Made by a program: the position numbers and the translations under genes. Positions 1-11,664 of a DNA stretch of 64,000 bases are shown one piece after another (within the stretch, counting starts at the first letter, position 1; each line of letters begins with the position of its first letter). The notes below the pieces were generated by a model. That model searched no databases. It was not told where the DNA came from and worked only from the letters and a program-made list of their open reading frames with translations. The stretch covers positions 2,262,719-2,326,718 of the forward strand of contig NC_044288.2 in the NCBI RefSeq assembly GCF_004027225.2, read 5' to 3'. The DNA comes from Strigops habroptila. Its lineage: Eukaryota; Chordata; Aves; Psittaciformes; Psittacidae.

Positions 1-3000
1 TTACTGCCCCTCAAACCCAGCCATCCTGGGTTCCAAACCTGCAGGCACTCCGGCTGCACCATGGCAGGGACCTGCCTCCATCACCCTGCTGACTGCACCC
101 CAGGACCACAGCAAAGCAGGGCTTTGAAACGCCAGAAAACCTCTGCAGATCCTGTTTTGCAGGAACCAGCCACACGGCTTCAGCTCCGAGCATGCACAAA
201 AAGCATTACAAGGCACACAAGAAGGATTACACTTCACACCCTGCACACATGCGCTGCGCGCACACAGTCATGCTTATGCCTTGTGCATCCAAAACAATGC
301 TCAAAGACACCCACAATAATGCCTCCAGCTTTCAGTTAAAGCTAATTTTAACCAGCGAGCACCTGCCAAATTGATTTTACGGGTTTGACACCGGTAAATC
401 ACTTGAAATTTCAAGCCTCCACAACATTTGCATTCTGCTATTTTCATGTCTCTTGGAAATTCTCGATGTTGGCTGGTTTCGCTGTGGAAGGTCTTTTGCA
501 CAAAGCAGCCCAGGGGCCAGGAGGCAACGAGCAGGAAAATGGCAACGTGAACGACTGCTGGGGAGCACTGAGTGGTTTGTGCTGTGTTTTGGGGTCTGAC
601 ATCTGGGTCTGGCTTATTCTGAGCTCGATGGACTTGTCTATTGGTGAACAAATCCTTCATGTGATGGCATCTGGCTTGTGAATGGGATTCCTTGTGGTTA
701 TCTCCCCAAACCAATCACACTCTGTGTGTCTGGGTGGCTCAAGAGGGCAGCTTTGCTGTACCCTGTCTATAATGAGCTTGGAGCCTGCACTTCATGTGTC
801 CTGTTTTGCTCAAGAGGAGGATGAAATTGGATGAAATCCACAAGTGATTGTGATGGTCTTGATAAAATCATCTCACAACGGCCCCTCCCAGGGCAAGGGT
901 TGCAGGGGTGGCATATCACTTGGGTTTTGGTGTATCTCTGCATAGCTGGATGGGCTGGGCTGAAAGAATAGCCACAAAACTAGGTTTTATTCCTTTTGAC
1001 CCTGATGTATTAAGTAGCTAATGGTGCTTGTGTGGAGAGCTGTTCTGCTGCTTTTGTATAACAAGGACATAACAAATGAAAAATCAAAGTATCTTTAAGG
1101 TGTTCCTGAAAACAACAATGCCACTAGAGGAGGATTTTTATCTTTGAGCTTTTGAATGGGATGGATATCTCATACTTCAGTTCCTCGGCTGTTGTGTGGC
1201 TCAATGTGTCCTGCAGTTTCTTTCTTTGCTAAGTGGGCTGCTTCTGGCGAAGGGTCAGGGTGGTATCGCCTTTGCTGTGTGTGTTCCATGGCCCGATTCC
1301 CCTCTCATTTGCAGCCACACAGAAAAGGAAGAGCAGAGGCGATATACATAGGATGAGGGTGATAAGCTAGGAAAGAATACACTTATTCTGATTCCAGAAC
1401 TTGCCACCACCTATTCCTCCTGGTGCCTGCAAGTGAAGTGGGTTATATCTAGAGGGCATCATGGAAGAGAGACCCACAAGTATAGAAAGAGCTGGATAGT
1501 GTGGTGGACTGAAATGGGAAGTTTAAAACAATATGGGAAAGGAGAAAGGAGGAACCATAAGAAGACCAGCAGACACCTGCTGTGTGAAGAGATCTGAAGG
1601 GCAGCCCAAGCAAGGATTGACACTTCAGAAACAGCATTAGAAACCCATGAAGGGGGCAGGCAGTAGAACAGCAGATGGAGCCAAGGCCTTGGTTTGGTAC
1701 ACCAGAGCTCAGGGAGGAGAAACAGAAGTAGGCTGGAAAGAGAAAATAGCAGCTAGTCCTGGAAGAAGGAAGAAGGAGATGATACAGTTGACAAAGAAGT
1801 AGAGGTCGATGTGAAAGGGGGCATGCAGAGAAACAGAGAGGCTAAAAGGTGAGGACTCTCCTGGCCTGGACAAGTGATGGACAGGCTTCTGCTTTCACAC
1901 GTCAACTGTGTCCAGGCCAAGGTGGGGAACGTCAGCAAAGAGAAGAAAGACTTGGGTGATCTTCAGGGGAGCTGCCTTGTGGAGAAAGGCAAGGAGTGAG
2001 CACAGTAGATGATCTGAGTTCGCAAAGAAGGCTTTGCCACTGGAAATCATTAGTGGAGAAAGGGTTGTTCTTAAATGTGGGATTTTCCATGGGAACTAGT
2101 CTCCTGGGGTGAAGGTGGCACAACCAGTAAGTGGGCTTTATGACATGAGAAATCTGGGATGAGGATAGGGGGCAGATGCTGCTGGCATGCCTTCAGACTG
2201 CCTGAACCCTGCACTGGGACTGGTGAGGATGCTCTTTTTGAAGAGGGGAATGTGGGTATGGAAATGGCAGTGACCACTGCCATGGTGGGGAGAAAGCTCC
2301 AACAGTTTAATGCATTGGAATTGTGAGGAACCAGCTCACCTCTGCCTCAGAGTCCTGGAAGAATTGGTTTATGAAAGAGCAGAACTGGTAGCAAAGAGTC
2401 AGTCCAAGGCATTGCCTTCATACTGGAGACTGTAAAGCATGTATGTATGGAAAAATGGGATACAATACAACATGGGATCTCCTAAGGTAGCTTGTCAGAG
2501 ATTAAGCAAGCCAAAGCTTTTCTGCACAAAGGCAATGCATTGTGTTGCATCTGTCTAGATTTAAACAACTATCGGATAAAGCACCCATGGGAAATTACTA
2601 GCTAACCTAGAGGAGATGGGATCACAGAATTAAAGTGGATAAAGAACTTGTGAAGGGTGAGTCTGCAGTGGATAATATTAAAAGGAGGTTCTCAGGAGGA
2701 AGAAAGATAAGTAGTGATGTTCCCTATAGTCTTGGGACTGTCTCGGTGAGTGTTTCCTTTCTTGGCCTTGGTTGCACCCTGTCTGGAATACACATAAAGC
2801 AGGAGGATGACCATGTCAGTAGGAGCAAGGCAACCAAGAAAGGAAGAGCAGAGAGCAGCAAGGAATGGGAGAGCACTTACCTTGCCAAGAACCGACGTCA
2901 GGCAGGCCCTCCAGCCAGCAAACCCACGGCACCTCCTCGGCTGAGAGCTCAGATAAGACCAGGCAGAAACAGTTCAAGTATTTCTGTACCGATGCCAGGA

Positions 3001-4985
3001 ACATGAGCAATGAAATGGAAGAATTAGAAGGCCTCATCCAGGAGGAATGAGTAATCCTGGGAACTGTGGATATGAGAGAACTTATCTTGCAGGGCATAGA
3101 TGGGAGAACAAGTGCTACAGATATTCTTGATCACAGTCAGATTGCTCTACCAGCCAGAAAGAGGGGAGACGAGTTTAGAGTGTGTTTTGCTAGAGAGCTA
3201 AAAAGGAGGATTTGGTCCTGACAGTAACCTCAGTTTGAACTGCTCTGATTTGGTTTGGCTTCTCTTTACAAAGGCTGGGGTAGACATGGCTTGATCTTTA
3301 CCAAAGGTTTGGATGTTGGCATGAAGACTTTGAGAAATGAAACAAACCAGATAATGATTTGCCAGGGGAGCTTGGAGGGTGAGTATGGACAAATGGGCAG
3401 TTCTGCTGGAGCCTAAATCCCTGCAGAGAGAAAGGGATGGAGGAAAGGTCCCCACCACAGATATGCCCTATGCCAGGCACAGCCAGAGAGCTGGCGGGAA
3501 ACAGCAGAGCCAAGAGGGGAAGGTGGGACACAAGTAGGAAGGGTCAATATAAGACCTTTGAAAGGAAAACATAGAGGCAGGAATCTATGCTTTCCGTGGG
3601 CAAGAGAGAAACTCAGGCAGGGGTTGCCTGCATGGCACCAGGAGTGTTTTCTCCTCATGCATAACAGGAGTGACAAGACTGGACGTGACACTGGCCTGCT
3701 TGATGCTGGTGCACTGGTGGCACTTGGCTGGTGAGAGTTACATGCAGGTTCAAGGTGAAGATGGGCTTTGCTTTGCTCTTGGCTGTGAGGGTCTCACCCA
3801 GGCTGGTGCAGGGGTACCTCTGCTCTGGGGCATGCTGTAGCCTCCAGACTCTCTGTACATATCGAAGGTGAACTCTAGAAGGCGTTGGAAGGGAGGAAAC
3901 GAGCATCCTGGCCCTAATCCCTATTCTCCAGTTCTTGCCAAGGTTGTGAACCGGACTCAGTGGCGCATCCCTCTTCCTTTGGGCAGCGTAACAAGGCCAG
4001 TCCCCCTGCACCATGGGGACCGTGCTGCTCTGTCAGGTCAATTGCTGCAGAAGCCCTTGCTGGCATGTTTACTGGCATGTTTCCTGGATGCAGTGCCCTG
4101 GTCCCTCTATCCTGAGCTGGGCCAGCTTGGCAGCGCCTGCAGCAGCCCCCAGAAGGGCTGGAGAGCAAAGCAGCGCACAGGCTGCTTGTCCAAAGCCATT
4201 AGTGCTTGGCACCCTGCTTCTAGGCAAATGAGCCGGTTAACCTGATGAGCCGAACATGTGGGCACACACACAGGCAGCCAGCAGAGCATTACCTTCCATG
4301 TCCTACACGTGAGGCTCCTGCTAATACAGCCCTTCCGTGTGACAGCGTCGCAGGGCTGACTCAGAGTGTGTCACTGCGCAGCCCCCGGCTCCCCGTCTGT
4401 GCAGAGATGCTCCGTGCCTTGCTCTGGGAGCCTTCCCCTTCCAGCACGATCTGGGGTTACTTCAGTCCCTTCTCCAAGCACCTGGGGGAAGGCTGGGTTC
4501 GTGCTGTGCCCGCAGAAGTGTTTCATCATTTGCTTCCCCCTTCTTCCACCTCCTCATCCCATTGCTGCTGGGCAGCACCTCTGCATCTAGGTCGGGCGGA
4601 AGATTTTGCTTCACCTCCTGACTTCCACCACACCTTAGGTGTGTGAGCAATTACCCAGGAACTCTGCACACACCCCGTCAGCCCTAATTACCCGGCAGAG
4701 GCAAGAACAGAGCAGCAAACCGTGTCATCTTCCCACTGCCCTTCGCCGGGGGAGGCTGGTGTGGGTGATGCAGTGGGCAGTGCTGACTCAGCACCCCCCA
4801 CCCGGCTTCCATCTGCGGCTGGGACCATAGCACCATCCCTCAGTTCTATGGGATCACCACACAGCCAGGGGGAGATCTGATGGACCCAACACCAACCACT
4901 TCATCAGTAACAAAAGATCCACAAAACCAAATGCTCCCTTTAGCGATGGCAGAGCAGCCCCAGGGCAAAGCTCCGCCACAAACCG
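1..4985. other. Upstream flank, no gene recognised; purine-rich block
   Basis: Only short ORFs without family resemblance. 300-470 is AT-rich, unique sequence. From about 1450 to 3660 the + strand is unusually rich in A and G (many GGAGAAAGGAGG, GAAGAAGGAAG strings) with no repeat family I recognise; an old, decayed insertion is possible. 3660-4985 is ordinary GC-richer sequence. Confidence 0.5.
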
Positions 4986-5188
4986 TAGAATCATAGAATC
5001 ATGGAATGGTTTTGGTTGGAAGGGAACTTAAAGCTCCTCCAGCTCCAACCCCTGCCACGCGCAGGGACACCTTCCACTAGAGCAGGTTGCTCCAAGCCCC
5101 TGTGTCCAACCTGGCCTTGAACACTGCCAGGGATGGGGCAGCCACAGCTTCTCTGGGCACCCTGTGCCAGCGCCTCAGCACCCTTATA
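4986..5188 (-). mobile_element. CR1 retroposon fragment (3' end)
   Basis: Starts with TAGAATCATAGAATCATGGAATGG, the reverse complement of the CR1 3' octamer tail, then the conserved 3' UTR (GGGACACCTTCCACTAGAGC, TTGCTCCAAGCCCCTGTG). It is 5'-truncated near CAGCACCCTTATAG, as most CR1 copies are. Non-coding. Confidence 0.93.
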
Positions 5189-6717
5189 GTGAATGAATAT
5201 CCCCCCCCTCAAAAAACTGCACAAATCTTCTCTTCAAACCAATCTCCTCTGCAGTCATCCCCAGAACATCATGAACCTCTAGGTTTGCCCAGCTCACTGC
5301 ACCCCAACATCTCCATCAGCTCCCTGGGGGCTGGAATGGAGCTGGCTTATCCACCGCAGTGGGTCTTGTCTTAATGTTCAGTGCCTGGGCTCTCTTGGAT
5401 ATCAGGAAAGGTTTGGAGTGAAGATTGTAGTCTGAGAGAACCCCAGCCAAAATAGTGCAGGTTTTGGCTGGTGAATGAGCCCCAAATGCCATTTTGATTG
5501 GCCTGAAGCTGGGTGTGAGGGCTGCATTCCGTGTACAACTGCAGGAAACAAAGACAGCTAAAACATGCTCTTTGTGCCCTTTATAAATGAAACTTTTTTT
5601 ATTGAAACACCTCCCTCTCCCCCCAAAGAAAGAAGGAATGAAAGGAAAAAGAGAAGGGAGAAAAGGAAAAGCTTGTAAAACATTTCATTTTCTGTAGAAC
5701 AAATGCTTTGGCATGACCCAAATTTGCTCTTCTGATTTCCATTTCTTGCAAGTCAAAACACTCCTCTTCTGATTTGCCTCAGCCTGTATCTCCCCCCTTC
5801 AGGTTCTTGGTTGGCAACTGGACTGAGAAATTCCCTCATATCCCTGCTCCAATAACATCCCTGTTGCTTCACCGACATCTCTCAGTGCCTGATTCCTCCT
5901 GTGGCCGCCCCGAGCTGGGTCCATGTGGGGCTGCCCCACTGTGAGCCCATAAAATCTATCCTCGGGGGGGGTCCCAGGAAAGCTGATGGGGAGTCTTTGT
6001 GCCTAGAGATGGAGGAAAGAGGTTTCCATCATTGCATAGACTGAGCCTCACCAGAAAGTGGTGGCTTTCCCTTGGGGGAGCAGGAAGCTGGTGGTGGGGC
6101 TGGGGTCCAGCGGGCTCCATTCCTTGTGATTTGAGCATGACCGAGCCCAGATCCCAGGGTGGGAGCATTTCTATAAATGTGAATAAATAAAGGAAGTAAA
6201 TGACAGTCATTTTGGACGTTTTCCTGTATGTAAATGCGTTTCCTTGGTAATCACATCTCTAGTATTTCTGTTTATTTTTATACATCTGTTTTCAGTTAGC
6301 CCACAGTGCTCCATGCTCAAGTACAGCAATATCCTTAGATGTCCCTCACCTTGGCACAGGAGAGGGGTCACGCAGCCTCGTACATACACGTGTGTGAAAG
6401 CACGGACCCCTCCACGCGTGTCCCCTTGCCCACATATGTGCACACACATGTGTGGGGGGATCTCTGCCACCACTGGAGAGCCCACATGCACTTGGCAGGG
6501 GGATGCAGTGCCACAGGCAATGGGGTTGTTGGAACCGGGTCTCTGTGGCCTTGTCCTGTGGTTGGTTTGTGGTGTGCTGCTGGTCCCAATGACACGGTTT
6601 TAATTGTGCCTCTTCGGTTGCCCGGAGGGTTTTAAACCCTGGGGCTTGAAAGGCTGCATCAGTATCTGAAGAGGGTTGCTGGTCTGTGAGTGCTGGACCA
6701 GGGCACTGGTGAGCGTG
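5189..6717. other. Intergenic spacer, nothing recognised
   Basis: Unique sequence with a purine-rich stretch at 5625-5680 and T/C-rich sequence near 5590-5625. 6160-6310 is AT-richer. No gene or repeat family seen. Confidence 0.45.
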
Positions 6718-6808
6718 TCATAGAATGGTGTCAAAGAATCATCGAATCCCAGCCTGGTTTGGGTTGAAGGGACCTGAAAGCTCATCCAGTCCCAACCCCC
6801 TGCCACGG
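6718..6808 (-). mobile_element. CR1 retroposon fragment (3' end, very short)
   Basis: TCATAGAATGG, a second ATCATCGAATCC, then CCAGCCTGGTTTGGGTTGAAGGGACC and CCACGGCC. Only about 90 bp of the 3' end remain before the sequence switches directly to a CR1 copy in the opposite orientation. Confidence 0.88.
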
Positions 6809-6814
6809 CCAAGG

Positions 6815-7270
6815 GGCACGGAGCTGCTGCGAGGGCTGGAGCAGCTCTGCTCTGGAGCCAGGCTGAGAGAGCTGGGCTGGGGCAGCCTGGAGAAGAGAAG
6901 GCTCCTGAAGGGGAGACCTTAGAGCAGCTCCAGTGCCTAAAGGGGCTCCAGGAAACCTGGAGAGGGGCTTTGGACAAGGGCCTGTAGGGACAGGCCAAGG
7001 GGAATGGCTTTAACCTGCCAGAGGGGAGATTGAGATGAGCTCTGAGGCAGAAGCTCTTCCCTGTGAGGGTGCTGAGGCGCTGGCACAGGGTGCCCAGAGA
7101 AGCTGTGGCTGCCCCATCCCTGGCAGTGTTCAAGGCCAGGTTGGACACAGGGGCTTGGAGCAACCTGCTCTAGTGGAAGGTGTCCCTGTCCGTGGCAGGG
7201 GGTTGGAACTGGGTGAGCTTTAAGGTCCCTTCCAACCCAAACCAGGGTGGGATTCGATGACTTTGTGATA
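6815..7270 (+). mobile_element. CR1 retroposon fragment
   Basis: Contains GGAGCAGCTCTGCTCTGGAG, AGCTGGGCTGGGGCAGCCTG, the AGGGTGCTGAGGCGCTGGC block and the terminal TTCCAACCCAAACC with a decayed tail (GGGATTCGATGACTTTG). At about 455 bp it is one of the longest copies in the window. It directly abuts the inverted copy at 6718. Confidence 0.93.
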
Positions 7271-9233
7271 AATCACTGCAAGGACAGAGTCAGACAGCGG
7301 GTGAGGGCTCAGCTGGCCGCACAGCTCTGCCAAGGGCAAACAGGGCTGCAGCACACTCCACACAGCGAAGCGGGTGCTGGTGGGCACCCGCAGGTCAGAC
7401 CCCTCAAGAGAGCAGCTCCTTGCTGATGCCCTGAGCCATGAATGTGGTCCCTCCTCCCTCACCTTCTCATCTTACTCACCCTCTTCTCAGGGCTGCGCCA
7501 TGGTGAGGCTGGGGGATGAAGCAAAGTCTGTGTTGCAGCAGAGACAATGCTGGGTCGGTCCCCAGAGCCCATGTCTCTTTGTCACCCCCCCGGGGACACC
7601 CCAGTCGTTCAGACATTCACGATGCCTCAGGATAAATTGAGAGCTGAAATGCAGTTAGGTGCTGGCTGGCATCTCACAGAAGGGCTGGGGAATAAACATT
7701 TCTGGTTTCATTAAGGATCTTGTTAAGGATTTTCCTTCTAATTTAAGCTGAAAAAGAACATCCTTAACATCAGCAGTACCTCACATGCGTCTCGTCGCTC
7801 CACGCACTCTGTCTCCTGACAGTCACAGCATCACAGAGAGAAAGTTGACATTCACTTCGTGCCACACACATCCCCTCCTGCATCCTAACCTCGGCCAGGA
7901 TCCCAATCCAGCCGAACAAGGTACCACCTCGGAGTGATAAATAAACCAGGGAGAACTCGCCAAGTTAAGCGGCTGTCTTCCCACCACGCAGCACCTGATA
8001 AAAGTTCCTGCTGCGAGCCTAATCTCACCCAGCGCATGGCATTAACCCAAAGAAAAGCAGCGTTTTCTCATTCACCTAAAATTATCCACCCACTGAAACA
8101 GGTACTACATCCTAGTGATAAACAGGAGCCGGCTGCTGGTTTAAGCTCCTACAATGCAGCACAAAAAGCGCCTGCTGCTCAGTGTCATCTGCATGGCTGT
8201 AATGTCTCCTGCATCTCCATGTAGCCAGTGAGATGGAAATAGCTGGTGTTCGGTGTTCATTTCGGATGCAGGCTCTTTGATGATGCCTGTGCACATGCCG
8301 ATACACATATTCACACTGCTTCCAGTCGCTGCTTTGCTTTTTCATTACCCTCAAGCTTATTATTTGTGCATTTAGCTGCACCCCAGTTAGAGACCCCGAC
8401 CCCATCGTGCCAGCACTGCATAAGCCCTGACTGAGCGGCTTTCTGCCCCCCCGAGAGCTGGCAGTCTCACAACCAGCTTTGGATAGAAAAATATAACACT
8501 GCAAGAAAGGAAAAAAAAAAAAAAACCAAACCCAAACCCTTGGATTGCATGTAAAGAAATAAAGCAAAATGCTATTCCCCCACTCCTGCTGTCTGCGCTC
8601 GAGCCTTCCAAGAAGTTCCTGTCCTCATCTGTTAGGGTATCATTTTGCAGCTCGATGACAAACACAGAACTTGCCAGTTTAAACACACAGGTCTCGTTTT
8701 TGCTCTCTGCTACACACACACACTCACCTCCCTGCAGGGAGGTGGGTGGCAGAGGGCTCAAGCCCGTGTCCCATCGCAGGCTGTGGCAGAGGCACAGCCA
8801 CACATTGGGATGTCGGGAGTGTTGTCCCCAAGCCCTGCCCCATGTGTCCCCGCCAGCCCCCTGGTGCTCTCCCCTCTCCTGTGTCAGTGCTGGGTGAACC
8901 CAAATGCTCACGTCCACCCTGTGCCTATTCATGGGGGTCTCAATCTCCTGCTCCCCATCGGCTGGGGGAGTATTTCTTGGAGCCCAAAAGGTGCTGCAGT
9001 TCACCCCACTGCCCAGGGTGGCAGGGAGCCCAGCGAAGCCTCAATGCCCTTACAGAGAAGACCCAAACAGTTTCAGTGAATAAATCATATTAAATGAGGC
9101 ATTACCTATGAAATGGCATTGAATGCACACCGTGGCCACCTGGGCTGATGCTCATCATGCAGCTTTTTGCAGCAGCCGAGTGATGCTCTGGCCAGTGGAT
9201 GTGGGGCTGCCTCTTTACAACTACCTGACAGGA
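7271..9233. other. Intergenic spacer with AT-rich candidate conserved element
   Basis: 7680-8240 is repeat-free and AT-rich, with three TGATAA GATA-type sites (near 7937, 7997 and 8117). A 14-A run lies at 8512-8525. 8700-9060 is GC-rich and featureless. Confidence 0.4.
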
Positions 9234-9546
9234 GGATGGAGCCAGGAGGGGGCTGGTCTCTGCTCCCGAGGAACAAGGGATGGGACAAGAGGAAACAGCC
9301 TCAAGCTGCACCAGGGGAGGTTTAGATGGAGCTGAGGAACAATTCCTTCCCCAAAGGGTGCTCAGGCATTGGAACAGGCTGCCCAGGGCAGTGCTGGAGT
9401 CACCATCCCTGCAAGTGTTCACACATCACGCAGACGAGGCCCTCAGTGCCATGGGTTAGTGGTGGCCTTGGCAGTGCTGGGGAACGGTGGGACTTGATGA
9501 TCTTAAAGGTCTTTTCCAACCTGGTTGATTCTGTGATTCTATTCTA
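9234..9546 (+). mobile_element. CR1 retroposon fragment (distinct subfamily)
   Basis: GGGACAAGAGGAAACAGCCTCAAGCTGCACCAG and TTTAGATGGAGCTGAGGAACAATTCC, then GTGGCCTTGGCAGTGCTGGGG and a tail of TTGATTCTGTGATTCTATTC. The wording differs from the dominant type here (CTCAGTGCCATGGGTTAGTGG in place of TCTAGTGGAAGG), so it belongs to another CR1 subfamily, shared with 11009. Confidence 0.9.
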
Positions 9547-11008
9547 AACCCACATTGCCCTGCTCAGCCTCCCCCAGCAGCTGCTCTCTGCTGCTCCACA
9601 GCGTGACTTTGCCTGGCAAGTCAGTAACTGAGCCTCTGCTGACACATGGGAGGAAGGAGCACGCAGGACTCCTCATCCTGAGACCCAGCCCAAAGCACAG
9701 CACTCCCCGGACCCCCAGTGCCCCCCCGGCGCTCCATGGAGTGGCCAGCCATGGCCATGGATTTGTGGTACAGGGTACGGGGTACAGGGAGCAGCAGGAG
9801 CACAGTCAGCGCACAGCAAAGCACATGGAATTGCAGTGATCCCTGCAGCATGATAGATGGCCCGTGGATGTATCAGCCATTATGGAGTGCAAGACGTCGT
9901 TCTGAGATAAGAGGCCTTACTGCAGCGACTGATTTATGCCTCACTCACTTTCCTGCCTTCTTTTCTTTCTAGGAGATTTAAAAGGATGGAGTGGCCAAAC
10001 CTAAATATTGAACCATCTAAACTCTCCTCCATGTGTCAGATGGGATGTGAAGGGAGAGCTGAGCAGGGCATGGGGGTGCAGGATAACTCCATGCCCAGCG
10101 GTGCTGGCCTTGGGATGTGCACAGTTGTGCTCAGATCCTGATGTCCCTGTGAGACCCAGTGAGACAGGAGCACTCTGCTGGAGGAGATGCCAACCCCAGG
10201 GACTTCTGGGCATGGGCGACACCAGCAGTTTTCCAAATGTTCTGTCGATACCCTCGTTTTTCCACATTAACTAGGATTCATGTGCCCAGTATAAGCCTGT
10301 CACATTTATGTAGCAACAGGCACAGTGCTGAAAAATGGATTATTTCAGTGCATTTCTACTTAAAATAGAAAAGAAATAATTATCCAGGTCTAATGACAAG
10401 CCATGATGAGCTCTGTGTGTGTGTGGTGGGGTTAGGTCCTGCTTGGTTTAGAGGGGATATGGGGTTGTGCCTGTTCCTCTGCTGTGACTGTAGAATCGGT
10501 GTAGCTGCGGTGGCAGGATCTGTGCCATCCATGTGTGCTGGGTGATGGATCCTGGCCCCTTCTCCTCACCATGGCATGAGCCCCATGGGCTGCAGTGAGG
10601 ATGCTCCCGGACAGCAAGGACAGTGGTGGTCAGGGGAGGGTGCCTGTCCCTGTTTTCATCTGTCGCTGTTCAGTGCCAGAAGAAAGTCCTACTTTCTCTG
10701 ATCTTCTCGTGAGTCACTTCACAGTGAGAGACTGAGCCAGCTCCCACAGGTCTCAGTGTGAGGATTTCACTGAGAACTGGGTGCTCAAAGAGCCAGTTGG
10801 TGGCTGGGGGTTGTTTTTGGGAGGCATTTCATTGGCGTGTTTAAAGTGGAGCAATGCAAAGGCAGCTCTATTACCCCCCTTTTCCTCTGCTGGGCAAAAT
10901 CCAGCTGGATATTCTGTGTATTCCTGGCTTTCTGCAGAGGGAAATGGCAGGGGTTATGGAGAGATCACAAGCAGTGTTCTCCTTGCAGCACAACCAAGTA
11001 CGCTCTAG
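9547..11008. other. Intergenic spacer, nothing recognised
   Basis: Unique sequence; 10220-10400 is AT-rich. A TTCTTTTCTTTCTAG acceptor-like string near 9960-9972 has no exon support. Confidence 0.4.
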
Positions 11009-11136
11009 TGTTCAAAACCTGCGTAGATGAGGCCCTCAGTGCCATCAGTTAGTGGTGGCTGTGGCAGTGCTGAGGAATCGTTGGACTTGATGAGCTTAAA
11101 GACCTTTTCCGGTCTAGTTGATTCTATGATTCTACA
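11009..11136 (+). mobile_element. CR1 retroposon fragment (same subfamily as 9234)
   Basis: GATGAGGCCCTCAGTGCCATCAGTTAGTGGTGG ... GACTTGATGAGCTTAAAGACC ... TTGATTCTATGATTCTAC. It is 5'-truncated to the last 128 bp and lies about 60 bp before the 11.2-kb minisatellite. Confidence 0.88.
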
Positions 11137-11194
11137 TGGTCACCACTCCACGCCACCAAGCACACTTCAGTGCGACAGCCCTCCTCAGGGCAGT

Positions 11195-11664
11195 GGAGGC
11201 AGGATGCAGGCAGTGAAGATGGGATGCAGGCAGTGAAGGAGGAGGCAGGCAGTGAAGATGGGATGCAGGCAGTGAAGGAAGAGGCAGACAGTGACGGAGG
11301 ATGCAGGCAGTGCAGACGGGATGCAGGCAGTGGAGGCGGGATGCAGGCAGTGGAGGCAGGATGCAGGCAGTGGAGGCAGGATGCAGTCAGTGAAGGAGGA
11401 TGCAGGCAGTGAAGGAGGATGCAGACAGTGAAGGAGGATGCAGGCAGTGCAGACGGGATGCAGGCAGTGGAGGCAGGATGCAGGCAGTGAAGGAGGATGC
11501 AGACAGTGAAGGAGGATGCAGGCAGTGCAGATGGGATGCAGGCAGTGCAGGCGGGATGCAGGCAGTGCAGACGGGATGCAGGCAGTGCAGGCGGGATGCA
11601 GGCAGTGCAGGTGGGATGCAGACAGTGAAGGCAGGATGCCGGCAGTGAAGGACGATGCAGGCAG
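11195..11664. repeat. Minisatellite, 19-20 bp unit, about 23 copies
   Basis: Tandem units of the form GATGCAGGCAGTG-AGG-G. Variants include CAGTGAAGGAG, CAGTGGAGGCAG, CAGTGCAGACGG and GCAGACAGTG. Units are 19 or 20 bp, and variant units recur in blocks: the order AAGGAG, AAGGAG, CAGACG, GAGGCAG appears twice. The array keeps long Cys/His/Leu-rich frames open on the minus strand, which is a by-product of the repeat. Confidence 0.93.

Noticed and set aside
6600..7163. 187-codon minus-strand frame, and similar frames repeated at 18615, 23400, 32845, 47173 and 57965
   Set aside because: The same peptide recurs because these are CR1 3' UTR copies; that part of CR1 is non-coding.
9960..9973. Splice acceptor-like TTCTTTTCTTTCTAG
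   Set aside because: No following frame or donor supports an exon.
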